Assembly (NCBI RefSeq): GCF_008326305.1
Contig: NZ_BIXY01000001.1
Location: forward strand, 62,001 to 126,000
Direction: 5' to 3'
Origin: Dictyobacter arantiisoli
GTDB lineage: Bacteria > Chloroflexota > Ktedonobacteria > Ktedonobacterales > Ktedonobacteraceae
DNA: 64,000 bases
The notes under the pieces: model-generated
The model's database searches: none
Told to the model about the DNA's origin: nothing
Seen by the model: only the letters and a program-made list of their open reading frames with translations
Shown here: one piece after another, positions 8,164 to 16,904 of the stretch
Position numbering within the stretch: position 1 is the first letter of the stretch
Layout: each line of letters opens with the position of its first letter
Translations under genes and position numbers: made by a program

Positions 8164-9849
8164 TTAATTGACGGGTGTCAAGTGACGAATGACGATCAAA
8201 TCATCAGGGACAGCGTAGGCGGCGCCTACAGCGTAAGGATTGCTTTTATCGGGCCAGCCGGTAAAGTTTTTGGTGCTATACTCATACCAGGAAGCCGCAT
8301 TCACCAGAGGAATATTTGGCAACTGGGTAGCATAGATTTTTTCTAACCCCTGGATAGCCAGCTTCTGCTTATCGGGATCAAGGGTCGAGGAGTACGCCTG
8401 CAGCAGTTTGTCGGTCTGGCTATCATTCCATTTTCCCCAGTTATAGCCCTTTGGTGACAGATTCACGCTGTTCAGATGGGTATCGTAGAGATAGAAGGGA
8501 GTAGGACCACCAAAGAGTCCACCGATCAGAGCATCAAAGTTGCCATTATTACGAGCATCAAAGTAGGCGGTATCTTGAATATCATCCACTGTGGCATTGA
8601 TACCGGCATTGTGCAGATTTTGTTTGATAACAGCAGCCATCGTCTCCCAGTCGGTCCAACCATTGACGACTTTGATACTGAAAGACAACTCCTTACCATT
8701 TTTGGCGAAGATGCCATCAGAACCTTTGCTATAGCCTGCACTCTGCAACAACTGGGCCGCTTTGGCTGCATCAGCCTTGGCCTGCACAGTCTGATAGGTC
8801 GGATCAAGATAGGAATTCCCATTCGGCAAGATCAAGCCTGTGGTGCTGGCTGGAGCAACATAGCCGCTTTCCGCCTGCTGTGACAGTTGTGAACGATCCA
8901 GTGCCGCACTAATTGCCTGACGCACCTCAACCTGATTAAAAGGAGCCTTGGTCAGATTGATATAGAGCGTAAACATATCTGTGGGAGACATCCAATAATG
9001 ATTGTGCGTGGGATCTTTTGCCACAAATGTCTGATCCAGGTTGGGCGCGAAAAACGAGCCCCAGTCAATTTGACCCTGCATCATCTTCAGTTGCAGTGTC
9101 GCATTGTCCTTCACGGCTGGATAGTCTAATTCATCTACCTTGATATCGTTCGCATCCCAGTAGCCAGGGTTTCTCTTGTATACGAGGACCTGGGGTGAGA
9201 ACTTATTGAAGGTAAAAGGACCGGTGCCAATAGGATTCTGATTTTGGGTTTTGGTGGGATCAACATTTTTGAAAATATGCTCAGGAACAATCCAGGTTTG
9301 ACCACCAATATACCAGAGCAATGGAGGATTGGGCTTCTGGAATGTAACGACGACAGTGTTGTCATCAGTTGCATTGACACTGCTCAAATAGGGCCAGATA
9401 CCTTTGCTATCAGCGGCGGGATATTGCTTAAGCATGTTAAAGGTAAAGGCTACATCATGCGCGGTAAAAGGCTGTCCATCAGACCATTTGACGCCCTGAC
9501 GTGTCGTGAAGGTTAATTGCTTCTCGTCAGAACTCCATTTGTAATCAGCCGCCAGTAAAGGAGTAATCTTACCATCATTGCGATTAAAGAAAAGAAGGGT
9601 CTCATAAACCATACCCTGAATACCTTCATTGACCTGGGTAGGATTATATGGACTTAATGCCGAGGTGAAATCGCCACCAACATGAGAACCGATATTCAGC
9701 ACATGTTTTTTATCTGTTTTTCCCTGTGATCCACTACCGCCATTGCCACACGCCGCTACTACAAAAGCCATAATAACCAGGAAAGAAACTAGAGAAATAC
9801 CTACTCGATATTTCTTCCCGCCGATCGATGAAAAGAGATTTGGAGCCAC
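8164..9849 (-). CDS. oppA: ABC transporter substrate-binding lipoprotein (family 5, OppA/DppA-like)
   Basis: This 561-residue protein has a signal peptide with hydrophobic VGISLVSFLVIMAFVVAAC. VAAC fits a lipobox, giving a lipid-anchored protein on the outer face of the membrane. The body matches bacterial family 5 extracellular solute-binding proteins: MVYETLLFFN near residue 80, KWSDGQPFTAHDVAFTF near 125, and PIGTGPFTF near 200. The start is GTG at 9849 because AGGAGG lies 6 bases upstream. It is the first gene of the importer operon and has two candidate operators about 180 and 455 bases upstream. Ligand unknown; the neighbourhood points to wall-derived sugars or muropeptides. Confidence 0.92.
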   Translation of the reverse strand: MAPNLFSSIGGKKYRVGISLVSFLVIMAFVVAACGNGGSGSQGKTDKKHVLNIGSHVGGDFTSALSPYNPTQVNEGIQGMVYETLLFFNRNDGKITPLLAADYKWSSDEKQLTFTTRQGVKWSDGQPFTAHDVAFTFNMLKQYPAADSKGIWPYLSSVNATDDNTVVVTFQKPNPPLLWYIGGQTWIVPEHIFKNVDPTKTQNQNPIGTGPFTFNKFSPQVLVYKRNPGYWDANDIKVDELDYPAVKDNATLQLKMMQGQIDWGSFFAPNLDQTFVAKDPTHNHYWMSPTDMFTLYINLTKAPFNQVEVRQAISAALDRSQLSQQAESGYVAPASTTGLILPNGNSYLDPTYQTVQAKADAAKAAQLLQSAGYSKGSDGIFAKNGKELSFSIKVVNGWTDWETMAAVIKQNLHNAGINATVDDIQDTAYFDARNNGNFDALIGGLFGGPTPFYLYDTHLNSVNLSPKGYNWGKWNDSQTDKLLQAYSSTLDPDKQKLAIQGLEKIYATQLPNIPLVNAASWYEYSTKNFTGWPDKSNPYAVGAAYAVPDDLIVIRHLTPVN

Positions 9850-10028
9850 GCTAACCTCCTAAACTCCTGCATACTTACGTTCAACTTTTTACAACTCTGG
9901 AAATTCTGAACAGACACCGTGTCAAAGATATTAAAGCTACCCATGCACCCAAATCAGCACAGGAACGCAAACCAACCTCCAGAACATTTCCTGATACCGA
10001 TCTAGCTTGCATCTGGTATTACCCCTGG

Positions 10029-10048
10029 TAGTCTAGACGACTAGACCA
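10029..10048. promoter_or_regulatory. Candidate operator, TCTAG class, copy 1
   Basis: A palindrome with arms GTCTAG and CTAGAC around ACGA sits at 10031-10046, about 180 bases upstream of the binding-protein start. It resembles the TCTAGA-centred sites of DasR/NagR-type GntR regulators (known for that family), though the arms are spaced apart here. A near copy lies 270 bases further upstream. The link to the GntR gene in this window is inference. Confidence 0.5.
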
Positions 10049-10298
10049 GAAAGAGTAAAAAACACTACTGCATTCATCGATAAATCATTCCTTCACGCCA
10101 GAGAATGCAGATAAACATATGCAATGCATTCGAGCGATCAACTTTCGTCATCCTCTATAGAATGATTTCGCTGTATCAATCTAACCCTGGCGAAACCTGA
10201 TAAAAGAACAAAAGTGTAGTAAGAAAAAGAGTTTTCCAAAGATTGCTATCAGCAGTGTTTATAAAGAAACTTTACACTTATTTACTGGTAATGTCAAG

Positions 10299-10318
10299 TC
10301 ATCTAGACCACTAGACAT
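10299..10318. promoter_or_regulatory. Candidate operator, TCTAG class, copy 2
   Basis: ATCTAG and CTAGAC flank ACCA at 10301-10316, differing from copy 1 at two of 16 positions. Two such sites 270 bases apart could allow looping or cooperative binding upstream of the importer operon; this is inference from the duplication alone. Confidence 0.5.
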
Positions 10319-10421
10319 TAAAAACAAAAATTATAGATAGTATGTCCAACAAATATCCTCAAGGCTGAGCAGAAAATCACGAATTTTCGCGCCGTTGGCT
10401 CTCAAAAAAGTTGTTTGGCGT

Positions 10422-10454
10422 TGTGACAAAATGTACCGAACACATTTTGTCACA
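10422..10454. terminator. Perfect 13-bp inverted repeat downstream of the glycosidase gene
   Basis: TGTGACAAAATGT at 10422 pairs exactly with ACATTTTGTCACA at 10442, with a 7-base loop. It lies 88 bases beyond the stop of the leftward glycosidase gene and could terminate it. No T-run follows, so it might instead be a protein-binding palindrome for the importer region. Confidence 0.4.
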
Positions 10455-10541
10455 GCATATAAGAAGAAGAGTGCTGTCACGTTAGTGTGCGTATGTATGA
10501 AGAGAACAAAAATAGGGAAATCAAGCGCTTTGTAACACTTT

Positions 10542-11771
10542 CTAAAAATAGTGAGCCAGTTGCTCTTTTAGTTCTGGAGCAAGGCGTAAAAGATTCTTTA
10601 ATCTGAAGAAGATGCTGCCCTGTATCTGGGGATAGCGCCGATTTAACGCTAACTGCTTTAGCAATTCCGCTGGCGGTGACGATGTAGGGGAGTTGCGACC
10701 AAATGTATAAGCAGCCTGCCCGATATAAAGTCGGACATGATAACCCGCCACCTCATGTGCCCACCAGGCCAACAAGGTTTGATAATCAGCAGGTGCGAAG
10801 CCGATATGCCAATAAAGTTGCGGCACGATATAATCAATCCAATGCCGCCGAATCCAGGTACGAGTATCCGCATAGAGGATATCGTAGTCAGTAACGCCAG
10901 CTCGTGTATGTGAACCAGTCGCATCTGTACTTTGATTGCGCCAGACCCCGAAAGGACTGATACCAAATTGTACTCCAGGTCGCACTTGCTTGATGCGCAG
11001 GAAAACCTCGTGTATTAACTGGTTGACATTGACGCGCCGCCAATCAGCCAGACTGGCAAAATGGCCCGCTCCATAACGTCGATAGGTTGCAGCATCAGGG
11101 AAAGCCAATCCTGCCACTGGATAAGGATAAAAGTAATCGTCGAACTGTACTGCATCAACGGCGTAATGCTGGACTACTTCCATGATGCTGTTGATAATCG
11201 CTGCTCGGACCTCCGGTATGCCTGGATTATAGTAGAGTGCCCCGCCATAGTGCACGATCCAATCAGGATGTAAACGGGCAGGATTATTAGCGGCCAGCGC
11301 CGCAATGTTACCATGCTGACTGACACGATAAGGATTAAACCAGGCATGGAAAGACAGGCCACGTTGATGCGCCTCGGTAATCATAAAGGCCAGGGGATCA
11401 TAGCCTGGAGACTGGCCCTGTTGTCCCATCAGATATTGTGACCATGGCATGTCATGAGAAGGATAAAAGGCATCCCCCATTGGACGCACCTGCACCACCA
11501 CTGTATTCAGATGCAGAATTTGTACCTGATTGAGCAAATCCCGAAACTCGCGCTGTTGAACCGCTACCGCCAGACCCGGACGCGAAGGCCAATCCAGATT
11601 AGAAACCGTCGCCAGCCAGACGCCGCGCATCTCAGGTGCCACCGGCCATTGCCTCCTGACAGCCTGAGTATGAGGAGATACGGTTGGCGACGAGACCTGC
11701 GTGCAGGAAATATTCGCTAATCCGCCTATAGCGACCAATAAACCCAACAGCACCCGAACAACAGCTTGCAT
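10542..11771 (-). CDS. Family 10-like glycoside hydrolase (DUF187/GHL10, YngK-like)
   Basis: This 409-residue protein starts with a hydrophobic export signal (VLLGLLVAIGGLANISC); the cysteine may be a weak lipoprotein site. Mature residues begin a TIM-barrel glycosidase: PEMRGVWLATVSNLDWPS near 50, LNTVVVQVRPMGDAFYPS near 95, AWFNPYRVS near 145, VDAVQFDDYFYPYP near 210 and VPQLYWHIGF near 310. This order matches the DUF187/GHL10 family of predicted extracellular polysaccharide hydrolases, including YngK. Located between the importer and nagA on the same strand, it may cut wall polysaccharide outside the cell before uptake (inference). GAGG about 11 bases before the ATG supports the start. Confidence 0.85.
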   Translation of the reverse strand: MQAVVRVLLGLLVAIGGLANISCTQVSSPTVSPHTQAVRRQWPVAPEMRGVWLATVSNLDWPSRPGLAVAVQQREFRDLLNQVQILHLNTVVVQVRPMGDAFYPSHDMPWSQYLMGQQGQSPGYDPLAFMITEAHQRGLSFHAWFNPYRVSQHGNIAALAANNPARLHPDWIVHYGGALYYNPGIPEVRAAIINSIMEVVQHYAVDAVQFDDYFYPYPVAGLAFPDAATYRRYGAGHFASLADWRRVNVNQLIHEVFLRIKQVRPGVQFGISPFGVWRNQSTDATGSHTRAGVTDYDILYADTRTWIRRHWIDYIVPQLYWHIGFAPADYQTLLAWWAHEVAGYHVRLYIGQAAYTFGRNSPTSSPPAELLKQLALNRRYPQIQGSIFFRLKNLLRLAPELKEQLAHYF

Positions 11772-11821
11772 GCTCTGAATACCTCACCGCTCAAATTAAT
11801 ACATCCTATCTAATCATAACT

Positions 11822-12143
11822 CACCCTTCCAGACAGGGTGGCTCCTACTGATCCTGGCGTGCTTGCATGCGTTCTTTTGCGTGCTCTACCATACCGCTTC
11901 ATGAAGAGGAATGAAGAGGAATGAAGGCGCGTGGAGCCATCCGTAGGAGCCACCCTTCACGGGTGGAGGGCCATGACCCTCTCGCACTGGCTCTCCTTCC
12001 CGCCTGCTCTGGGGCGGCTTTGGGGCGCAATGGCCATTCCCCTCCACCCGTGAAGGGTGGCTCCTACGGATGCATCGGCGTTCCCCATGCTCCCTCTTTC
12101 CATTCATTTGTTGGAGTAGGTGCAGCCGCGGTGCGCACCTACA
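11822..12143. repeat. Palindromic repeat cluster (GTAGGAGCCACCC family)
   Basis: A perfect 31-bp inverted repeat occupies 11939-11969 and 12041-12071, with 71 bases between; its arms contain GTAGGAGCCACCCTTCACGG. A related half copy (AGGGTGGCTCCTAC) lies at 11835. A separate hairpin with GTAGGTGC and GCACCTAC arms follows at 12116-12142. A 10-base direct repeat GAAGAGGAAT occurs twice just before the left arm. No gene is present. The element fills the gap between nagA and the glycosidase gene and could block or process a joint transcript. Confidence 0.8.
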
Positions 12144-12156
12144 GTATTCTTCGAGA

Positions 12157-13347
12157 TTAAAGATTAAGGCGTTGACGCCATTGATCCGTGACATAGCCGA
12201 CCTGGCCGCGACAGATGGTCGCCTGGAGTTCCAGGTCTTTATTATAAATAACTAGATCAGCATCATAGCCAACTTTGAGCAATCCCTTGCGATCCGCGAC
12301 ATGCGCTGAACGAGCAGGATTATAAGATAACATGCCGGAAACATCCGCTAAACTGACCTGTGTAAACTGTAACATGTTACGTAAGGCTTGATCCAGAGTT
12401 AGCACACTACCGGTGAGGGTGCCATCGTTAAGGCGTGCGGCACCACAAATAACATGGGCCTCTTGTCCAGCAAATTCAAAGGTGGCATCGGTCATGCCAG
12501 CCCCTGCCAGGGCGTCAGTTACCACGATGGTATGCTCAGGCCCGAGCAAGCGTACCAGCATATCGATCATAGCGGGATGGACATGGATACCATCTCCAAT
12601 AATTTCACCCAGTACCTGTTTGGATTGCACAATGGCCGCCAGCGGTCCAGGTTCACGATGCTTTAACTGGCGCATGGCATTAAAACAATGGGTGGCATGG
12701 GTAATACCAAGTTTGATAGACTCGCACGCCTGCTCATAATTAGCATCTGTATGACCAATACTGACGGTAACTCCTGCCTCGACCATCCTGCGGATCATCG
12801 CATAGGCACCAGGGAGTTCAGGGGCAACGGTAATTAATTGCAGATACCCTTTCGTCAGGGATAAAATATGCTCGGTCTCTTCCGGTTCTGGCTGCCGCAA
12901 CCAGTAGGGGGGATGCGCTCCACGCTTGTGCAGGCTGATATACGGACCCTCAAGATGAATACCGACCGGCTCTGCGCCGCTTTCGCGCCGTGGCTGTGTC
13001 TCCAGTTCAATCGCAGCGACCGCAGTACGCAATTGGGTCTCAGGCACTGCGTTTGGCGTGCCAACTACCGCGATCAGGAAGGAAGTCACGCCCGTAGTGG
13101 GAATCCAATGGCGATAGGCCCGGATCTCATCCACCTCCGTCGTATGCAGATTAAAGCCTCCGCCACCGTGAGTATGTACCTCGATAAAACCTGGCATGAT
13201 AATAGTATCAGATGCATCGATAATATACTCTGCTGAATTACTCGTTGGTTCGATAGCCTGGATGCGCTCATCTTCCACAAGGATCGTTCCTTGCTCTCTA
13301 TCCATTGTCGCGTCCACAAGGCGAGCACCGTGTAATGTATACCGCAT
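12157..13347 (-). CDS. nagA: N-acetylglucosamine-6-phosphate deacetylase
   Basis: NagA removes acetate from GlcNAc-6-phosphate, giving glucosamine-6-phosphate. I chose ATG 13347 (396 residues) with GAGAGAG upstream; a GTG at 13365 is possible. Visible motifs are FIEVHTHGGGGFN near 55-66, HLEGPYIS near 131, IGHTDANYEQ near 205, THCFNAM near 225, GDGIHVHP near 250 and VTDALAGAGM near 280, covering the metal site and catalytic aspartate of amidohydrolase-fold deacetylases. It is divergent from the gntR-murQ-nagK-nagZ block, with a candidate operator at 13409-13436. No glucosamine-6-phosphate deaminase (nagB) is in the window. Confidence 0.95.
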   Translation of the reverse strand: MRYTLHGARLVDATMDREQGTILVEDERIQAIEPTSNSAEYIIDASDTIIMPGFIEVHTHGGGGFNLHTTEVDEIRAYRHWIPTTGVTSFLIAVVGTPNAVPETQLRTAVAAIELETQPRRESGAEPVGIHLEGPYISLHKRGAHPPYWLRQPEPEETEHILSLTKGYLQLITVAPELPGAYAMIRRMVEAGVTVSIGHTDANYEQACESIKLGITHATHCFNAMRQLKHREPGPLAAIVQSKQVLGEIIGDGIHVHPAMIDMLVRLLGPEHTIVVTDALAGAGMTDATFEFAGQEAHVICGAARLNDGTLTGSVLTLDQALRNMLQFTQVSLADVSGMLSYNPARSAHVADRKGLLKVGYDADLVIYNKDLELQATICRGQVGYVTDQWRQRLNL

Positions 13348-13408
13348 TGAGTCTCTCTCTTTCACAGAATGTCTTTTCCAAGAACTTGACGATCATCGAG
13401 CACAATAG

Positions 13409-13436
13409 TGGTCTATACAATATGCCAATTATACCA
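13409..13436. promoter_or_regulatory. Candidate GntR-family operator upstream of nagA
   Basis: A 28-bp site starts TGGTCTA, continues with five bases and TATGCCA, and ends AATTATACCA. It matches the 13912 site at 24 of 28 positions. It lies 62 bases before the nagA start. The TGGT...ACCA half-sites fit the NagR/DasR subfamily of GntR regulators; the assignment to the adjacent regulator is inference. Confidence 0.65.
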
Positions 13437-13571
13437 CCATACCTATCATCTCTAAAGTAGGAAATTTCTCTATTATTCAAGCTTCTTGCTTATACATAAA
13501 CACAGTTCACAAGATATACCATATATCCGACAAAAATATAGAAGCTCTGCATATATATATATATCACTCTC

Positions 13572-13588
13572 TGGTAAGCGCTTTCCCA
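13572..13588. promoter_or_regulatory. LacI-type operator-like palindrome
   Basis: TGGTAAGCGCTTTCCCA resembles the AAGCGCTT-centred operators used by LacI-family repressors. It sits in the nagA/gntR divergent gap. No LacI gene is in the window, so it may be chance or serve a distant regulator. Confidence 0.25.
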
Positions 13589-13911
13589 TAACTAAAATGA
13601 AGGTAAGAAGCTATCAGAAGCATGCAGAGCATAGGAAAGAGCTAATAAGGCTACCAGCATAGCCAATAAGGAATATCAGGAGCGATGCTAAAGACATTCC
13701 GGTTAATGATGGATGTGAGTGACCATGAATAAGTACCAAATTATAGTATTTATTACTATACACTGCATACTCAAATCGCGTATACTATGCGTAAAGAGAG
13801 TAATGCATGCTACTATTTATCCATAAAAACAGAAAAAGTTTTATAAAGGATGAGAACAAGCAAAAACCTTGACGTTTCACAAAATATCTGTGATGATTAG
13901 AGAAAGGTATG

Positions 13912-13939
13912 TGGTATAGACGATATACCAATTATACCA
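13912..13939. promoter_or_regulatory. Candidate GntR-family operator upstream of the regulator gene
   Basis: TGGTATA, five bases (GACGA), TATACCA, then ATTATACCA form a near-palindromic site closely matching the one upstream of nagA. It lies about 147 bases before the chosen gntR start, consistent with autoregulation and control of both arms (inference). Confidence 0.65.
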
Positions 13940-14085
13940 GCCTGTTAAGAGGTGGGTATGAGATGGCTCTGTTATGATCGCCTATGCTACGTCATACCGT
14001 TTCCGTTAGAGGGGTGAGAACATCGGAGTGCATATCGACAGTTGTGATGGCACCACCGATCCTGCTTAGCCCGGAAAAAGATTGG

Positions 14086-14841
14086 ATGCACTATATGAGT
14101 ACTGTTTTTCGCAAAGGCCCACTGCCTCGCTACTACCAGCTCAAAGAGATTATGCGCGAGAAAATTCGACTCGGAGAATGGAAACCAGGTGATCTTATCC
14201 CATCCGAGCGCGAGCTTGGCGAACAATATGGCATTAGCCGTATGACCGCTCGTCAGGCCATCACTGAACTGGTGAATGAAGGACTCTTTTATCGTGAACA
14301 GGGTAAAGGAACCTTTGTGAGCCGCCATAAAATCACTCAACAACTCCTCCATTTAACGGGCTTTACCGAGGATATTCGTGCCCGTGGTCAACGTCCAGGA
14401 ACCAAAGTTCTGACGGCGAAGATGATGCCCGCCGATGAGACGACCGCCGAACGCTTACGCATTAAGCAAGGTCAGCCAATCTTCTTCCTGCAACGTCTGC
14501 GACTGGCGGATGGCGAACCACTGGCGGTTGAAACCTCTCAACTCTCCTTTATGGGTTGCGAAAAATTGATTGAAGAGGATCTGGAGCACAATTCACTCTA
14601 TCGCATACTGGAAACCAAATATGGCCTGCCCCTGGTTGAGGCTGAACAGGAGATTGAGGCAGGTCTGATCGATGAAGAAGCGGCCCAGGTACTCCAGATA
14701 TCCGTGAATAGCGCGGTCCTCTTTACACGCCGCATTACCTATACCGAGCGCGATCAACCTATTGAATACGCGAAAGCGATGTATTGCGGTAACAAGTACA
14801 CGTATTATACAAATCTGAAGCGCGAACAGTTGATGCCATAG
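14086..14841 (+). CDS. GntR-family regulator with UTRA domain (NagR/DasR-like)
   Basis: The N-terminal winged helix covers about residues 8-75: YYQLKEIMREKI, GDLIPSERELGEQYGISRMTARQAI, and GKGTFVS. The remaining part is a UTRA effector-binding domain (FTEDIRARGQRPGTKVL, RLADGEPLAVETS, EAEQEIEAG, RRITYTERDQPIEYAKAMY). ATG 14086 (251 residues) follows GGAAAAAG; ATG 14095 is equally possible, and the 34 extra residues of a longer frame from 13984 look non-protein-like. Members of this subfamily sense GlcN-6-P or GlcNAc-6-P and repress amino-sugar genes (family knowledge). Its place between nagA and murQ and the matched operators support that role here. Confidence 0.88.
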   Translation: MHYMSTVFRKGPLPRYYQLKEIMREKIRLGEWKPGDLIPSERELGEQYGISRMTARQAITELVNEGLFYREQGKGTFVSRHKITQQLLHLTGFTEDIRARGQRPGTKVLTAKMMPADETTAERLRIKQGQPIFFLQRLRLADGEPLAVETSQLSFMGCEKLIEEDLEHNSLYRILETKYGLPLVEAEQEIEAGLIDEEAAQVLQISVNSAVLFTRRITYTERDQPIEYAKAMYCGNKYTYYTNLKREQLMP

Positions 14842-14978
14842 ATGGATAGAAGATATCCATCTATAAATTTATGATCTGTACGAGATGCACTGAAATAAAG
14901 ATAAAACTCATTAGCGGTTACACCTACCCCTTCACTGTTACAGATACCACGATCTTTGCCTATGGAGGACGAATATTC

Positions 14979-15911
14979 ATGGCAGATTTACCTCATCAAA
15001 ACGAGACGCAGAACCTGGGAACACTTGCGACAGAATCCATTAATTCGGCATCAGCAGAAATTGATCGCATGAGCGCGCTGGAGATTGTGCGCGTGATGAA
15101 TGCAGAGGATGCAAAAGTAGCACTGGCCGTGGAACAAGAACTTCCACAGATAGCTCAGGCCATTGAAGAGATTGCAGCTCGTATGCGCGAGGGTGGGCGT
15201 TTGCTCTATATTGGAGCGGGCACATCCGGCCGTCTGGGCATCCTCGATGCCTCCGAGTGCCCTCCTACCTTTGGGACCACACCGGAGCAAATCGTGGGCC
15301 TGATCGCGGGTGGTCCTATTGCAACAGCCAACGCGGTTGAGGATGCCGAGGATAGTCCCGATGCCGGTCGCGCCGAGCTGGAACAACTACACATCCAGGC
15401 CAGAGATACCGTCGTGGGTATTGCCGCCAGTGGGCGTACTCCATACGTACTGGGTGCGCTAGCCTATGCTCGTACACAGGGTGCCCTGACAATTGGGATT
15501 GCCTGTAATCCTTACAGTCCACTCACACAGCATACCGATATCATGATCGAACCAGAAGTGGGACCAGAAATATTGACTGGCTCAACGCGTTTGAAATCCG
15601 GCACCGCCCAGAAAATGGTTCTCAACATGCTCAGTACCGGCGCCATGATCCTGCTGGGTAAGACGTTTGGCAATCTGATGGTCGATGTGATCGCCACCAA
15701 TCAAAAACTCGTCCAACGCGCCACAAAAATCGTCCAAACCGCTACCGGCCTGGATCGAGAACAGGCGGCTATCCTGTTACAGGAGGCCGACGGCGAGACG
15801 AAAACCGCAATTGTCATCGGATGTACCCATGTCTCTCCCACAATTGCCAGAGAACAACTGGCAGCGCATCAAAATAATTTGCGTTCAACGCTAGAAGCTC
15901 TAAAAAAATGA
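14979..15911 (+). CDS. murQ: N-acetylmuramic acid 6-phosphate etherase
   Basis: MurQ cleaves the lactyl ether of MurNAc-6-phosphate, yielding GlcNAc-6-phosphate and lactate. ATG 14979 (310 residues, [14 protein letters not shown]) has GGAGGA 9 bases upstream; the 36 earlier residues of the open frame lack support. Family features are [10 protein letters not shown] near 15, [22 protein letters not shown] near 75-95 within the SIS domain, and [20 protein letters not shown] near 205. It is translationally coupled to the kinase gene: their ATGA overlap is at 15908. It supplies the substrate for NagA, across the divergent region. Confidence 0.96.
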   Translation: MADLPHQNETQNLGTLATESINSASAEIDRMSALEIVRVMNAEDAKVALAVEQELPQIAQAIEEIAARMREGGRLLYIGAGTSGRLGILDASECPPTFGTTPEQIVGLIAGGPIATANAVEDAEDSPDAGRAELEQLHIQARDTVVGIAASGRTPYVLGALAYARTQGALTIGIACNPYSPLTQHTDIMIEPEVGPEILTGSTRLKSGTAQKMVLNMLSTGAMILLGKTFGNLMVDVIATNQKLVQRATKIVQTATGLDREQAAILLQEADGETKTAIVIGCTHVSPTIAREQLAAHQNNLRSTLEALKK

Positions 15912-16876
15912 TAAGTGCACAACAACCTCTGATCGAGCATGATCCCCAGGCATCCTATTATCTGGGTGTGGATGGAGGTGGTAGTAAAACGCTAGCCATT
16001 GTTGTCAATGCACAGGGCGAAGAAATCGCACGTGGCGTCTCCGGCAGTTCAAATTATACTGGCGTTGGCTTAACCACAGCAGTGCAGAATATTTATGATG
16101 CTGTAGCACAGGCTCGCCGATCCCTGGGAGAACAGGTCATACTCCAGCAAGCCTGGCTGGGCCTCGCAGGAGTTGATCGTCTGGCGGATCAACAGATTAT
16201 CGAACCTCACCTGCGCGCCCTGGCCTCCACAGTCTATGTCACGAACGATGCCGAACTAGCATTGAGTTCTTTACCGGATGCGGTTGGCATCGTACTGATC
16301 GCCGGGACGGGTTCCATTTCATTGGGGCGCAACGCCCAGGGAATAACCACGCGCGCTGGCGGCTGGGGGCATATTCTAGGCGACGAGGGAAGTGGCTACG
16401 CACTGGGTCTTCAGGCTCTGCAAGCAGCGGTACGCGCAGCGGATGGACGTGGACCACAAACGCTCCTGTTAGAAATTATTCTGGCATACTGGCAATTACA
16501 GCAAGCAGATGACATCATCGGCGTCGTCTATGCCAATGAGGATAAAGCCCAAATTGCCGCGCTCTCCCGCTGCATATTCCAGGCAGAGCGTGCAGGCGAT
16601 GCTGTGGCGCATACGATAGTCGAGAACAATCTGACTGAACTGGTACAGGTCGTCAAGGCCGTCAGTACCAAACTTGGCTTCACATCTGAGCAAGCCATCT
16701 CACTGGCACTGGGGGGAGGACTCATTCTCAACGAAACGAGCTTTCAAGAGCGCTTCCTGACACAATTACAGCACACCCAGGCCATTCGTGAAATTATCGC
16801 GGTTGAACAGCCAGCCTTGAGTGCGGCACGGAGCGTGATCCATCTCACAGATTTTCAGGATTGGATACGCGTTTAA
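15908..16876 (+). CDS. N-acetylglucosamine/N-acetylmuramate kinase-like protein (BadF/BadG ATPase family)
   Basis: This 322-residue ASKHA-fold kinase has the phosphate-1 motif [15 protein letters not shown] near residue 19, VTNDAELAL near 110, a phosphate-2 motif [11 protein letters not shown] near 130 and [17 protein letters not shown] near 150. A GGGLILNE segment near 275 fits the adenosine site. The arrangement matches GlcNAc kinases of the BadF/BadG family, which phosphorylate GlcNAc or MurNAc at C6. Overlap with murQ and the downstream nagZ imply it phosphorylates sugars released in the cytoplasm, feeding MurQ and NagA. Whether it prefers MurNAc or GlcNAc is not readable. Confidence 0.85.
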   Translation: MISAQQPLIEHDPQASYYLGVDGGGSKTLAIVVNAQGEEIARGVSGSSNYTGVGLTTAVQNIYDAVAQARRSLGEQVILQQAWLGLAGVDRLADQQIIEPHLRALASTVYVTNDAELALSSLPDAVGIVLIAGTGSISLGRNAQGITTRAGGWGHILGDEGSGYALGLQALQAAVRAADGRGPQTLLLEIILAYWQLQQADDIIGVVYANEDKAQIAALSRCIFQAERAGDAVAHTIVENNLTELVQVVKAVSTKLGFTSEQAISLALGGGLILNETSFQERFLTQLQHTQAIREIIAVEQPALSAARSVIHLTDFQDWIRV

Positions 16877-16904
16877 CTATTATTTCAGCAAAGGGGATCT
16901 TACA

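Larger units (their letters stand above)
9850..10541. promoter_or_regulatory. Long upstream region of the importer operon
   Basis: This 690-base gap between the binding-protein start and the end of the glycosidase gene carries no convincing gene. It is AT-rich, holds the two TCTAG-type sites listed separately at 10029 and 10299, and ends with a strong inverted repeat at 10422-10454. The length suggests more than one promoter or regulator input for the leftward operon (inference). Confidence 0.5.
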
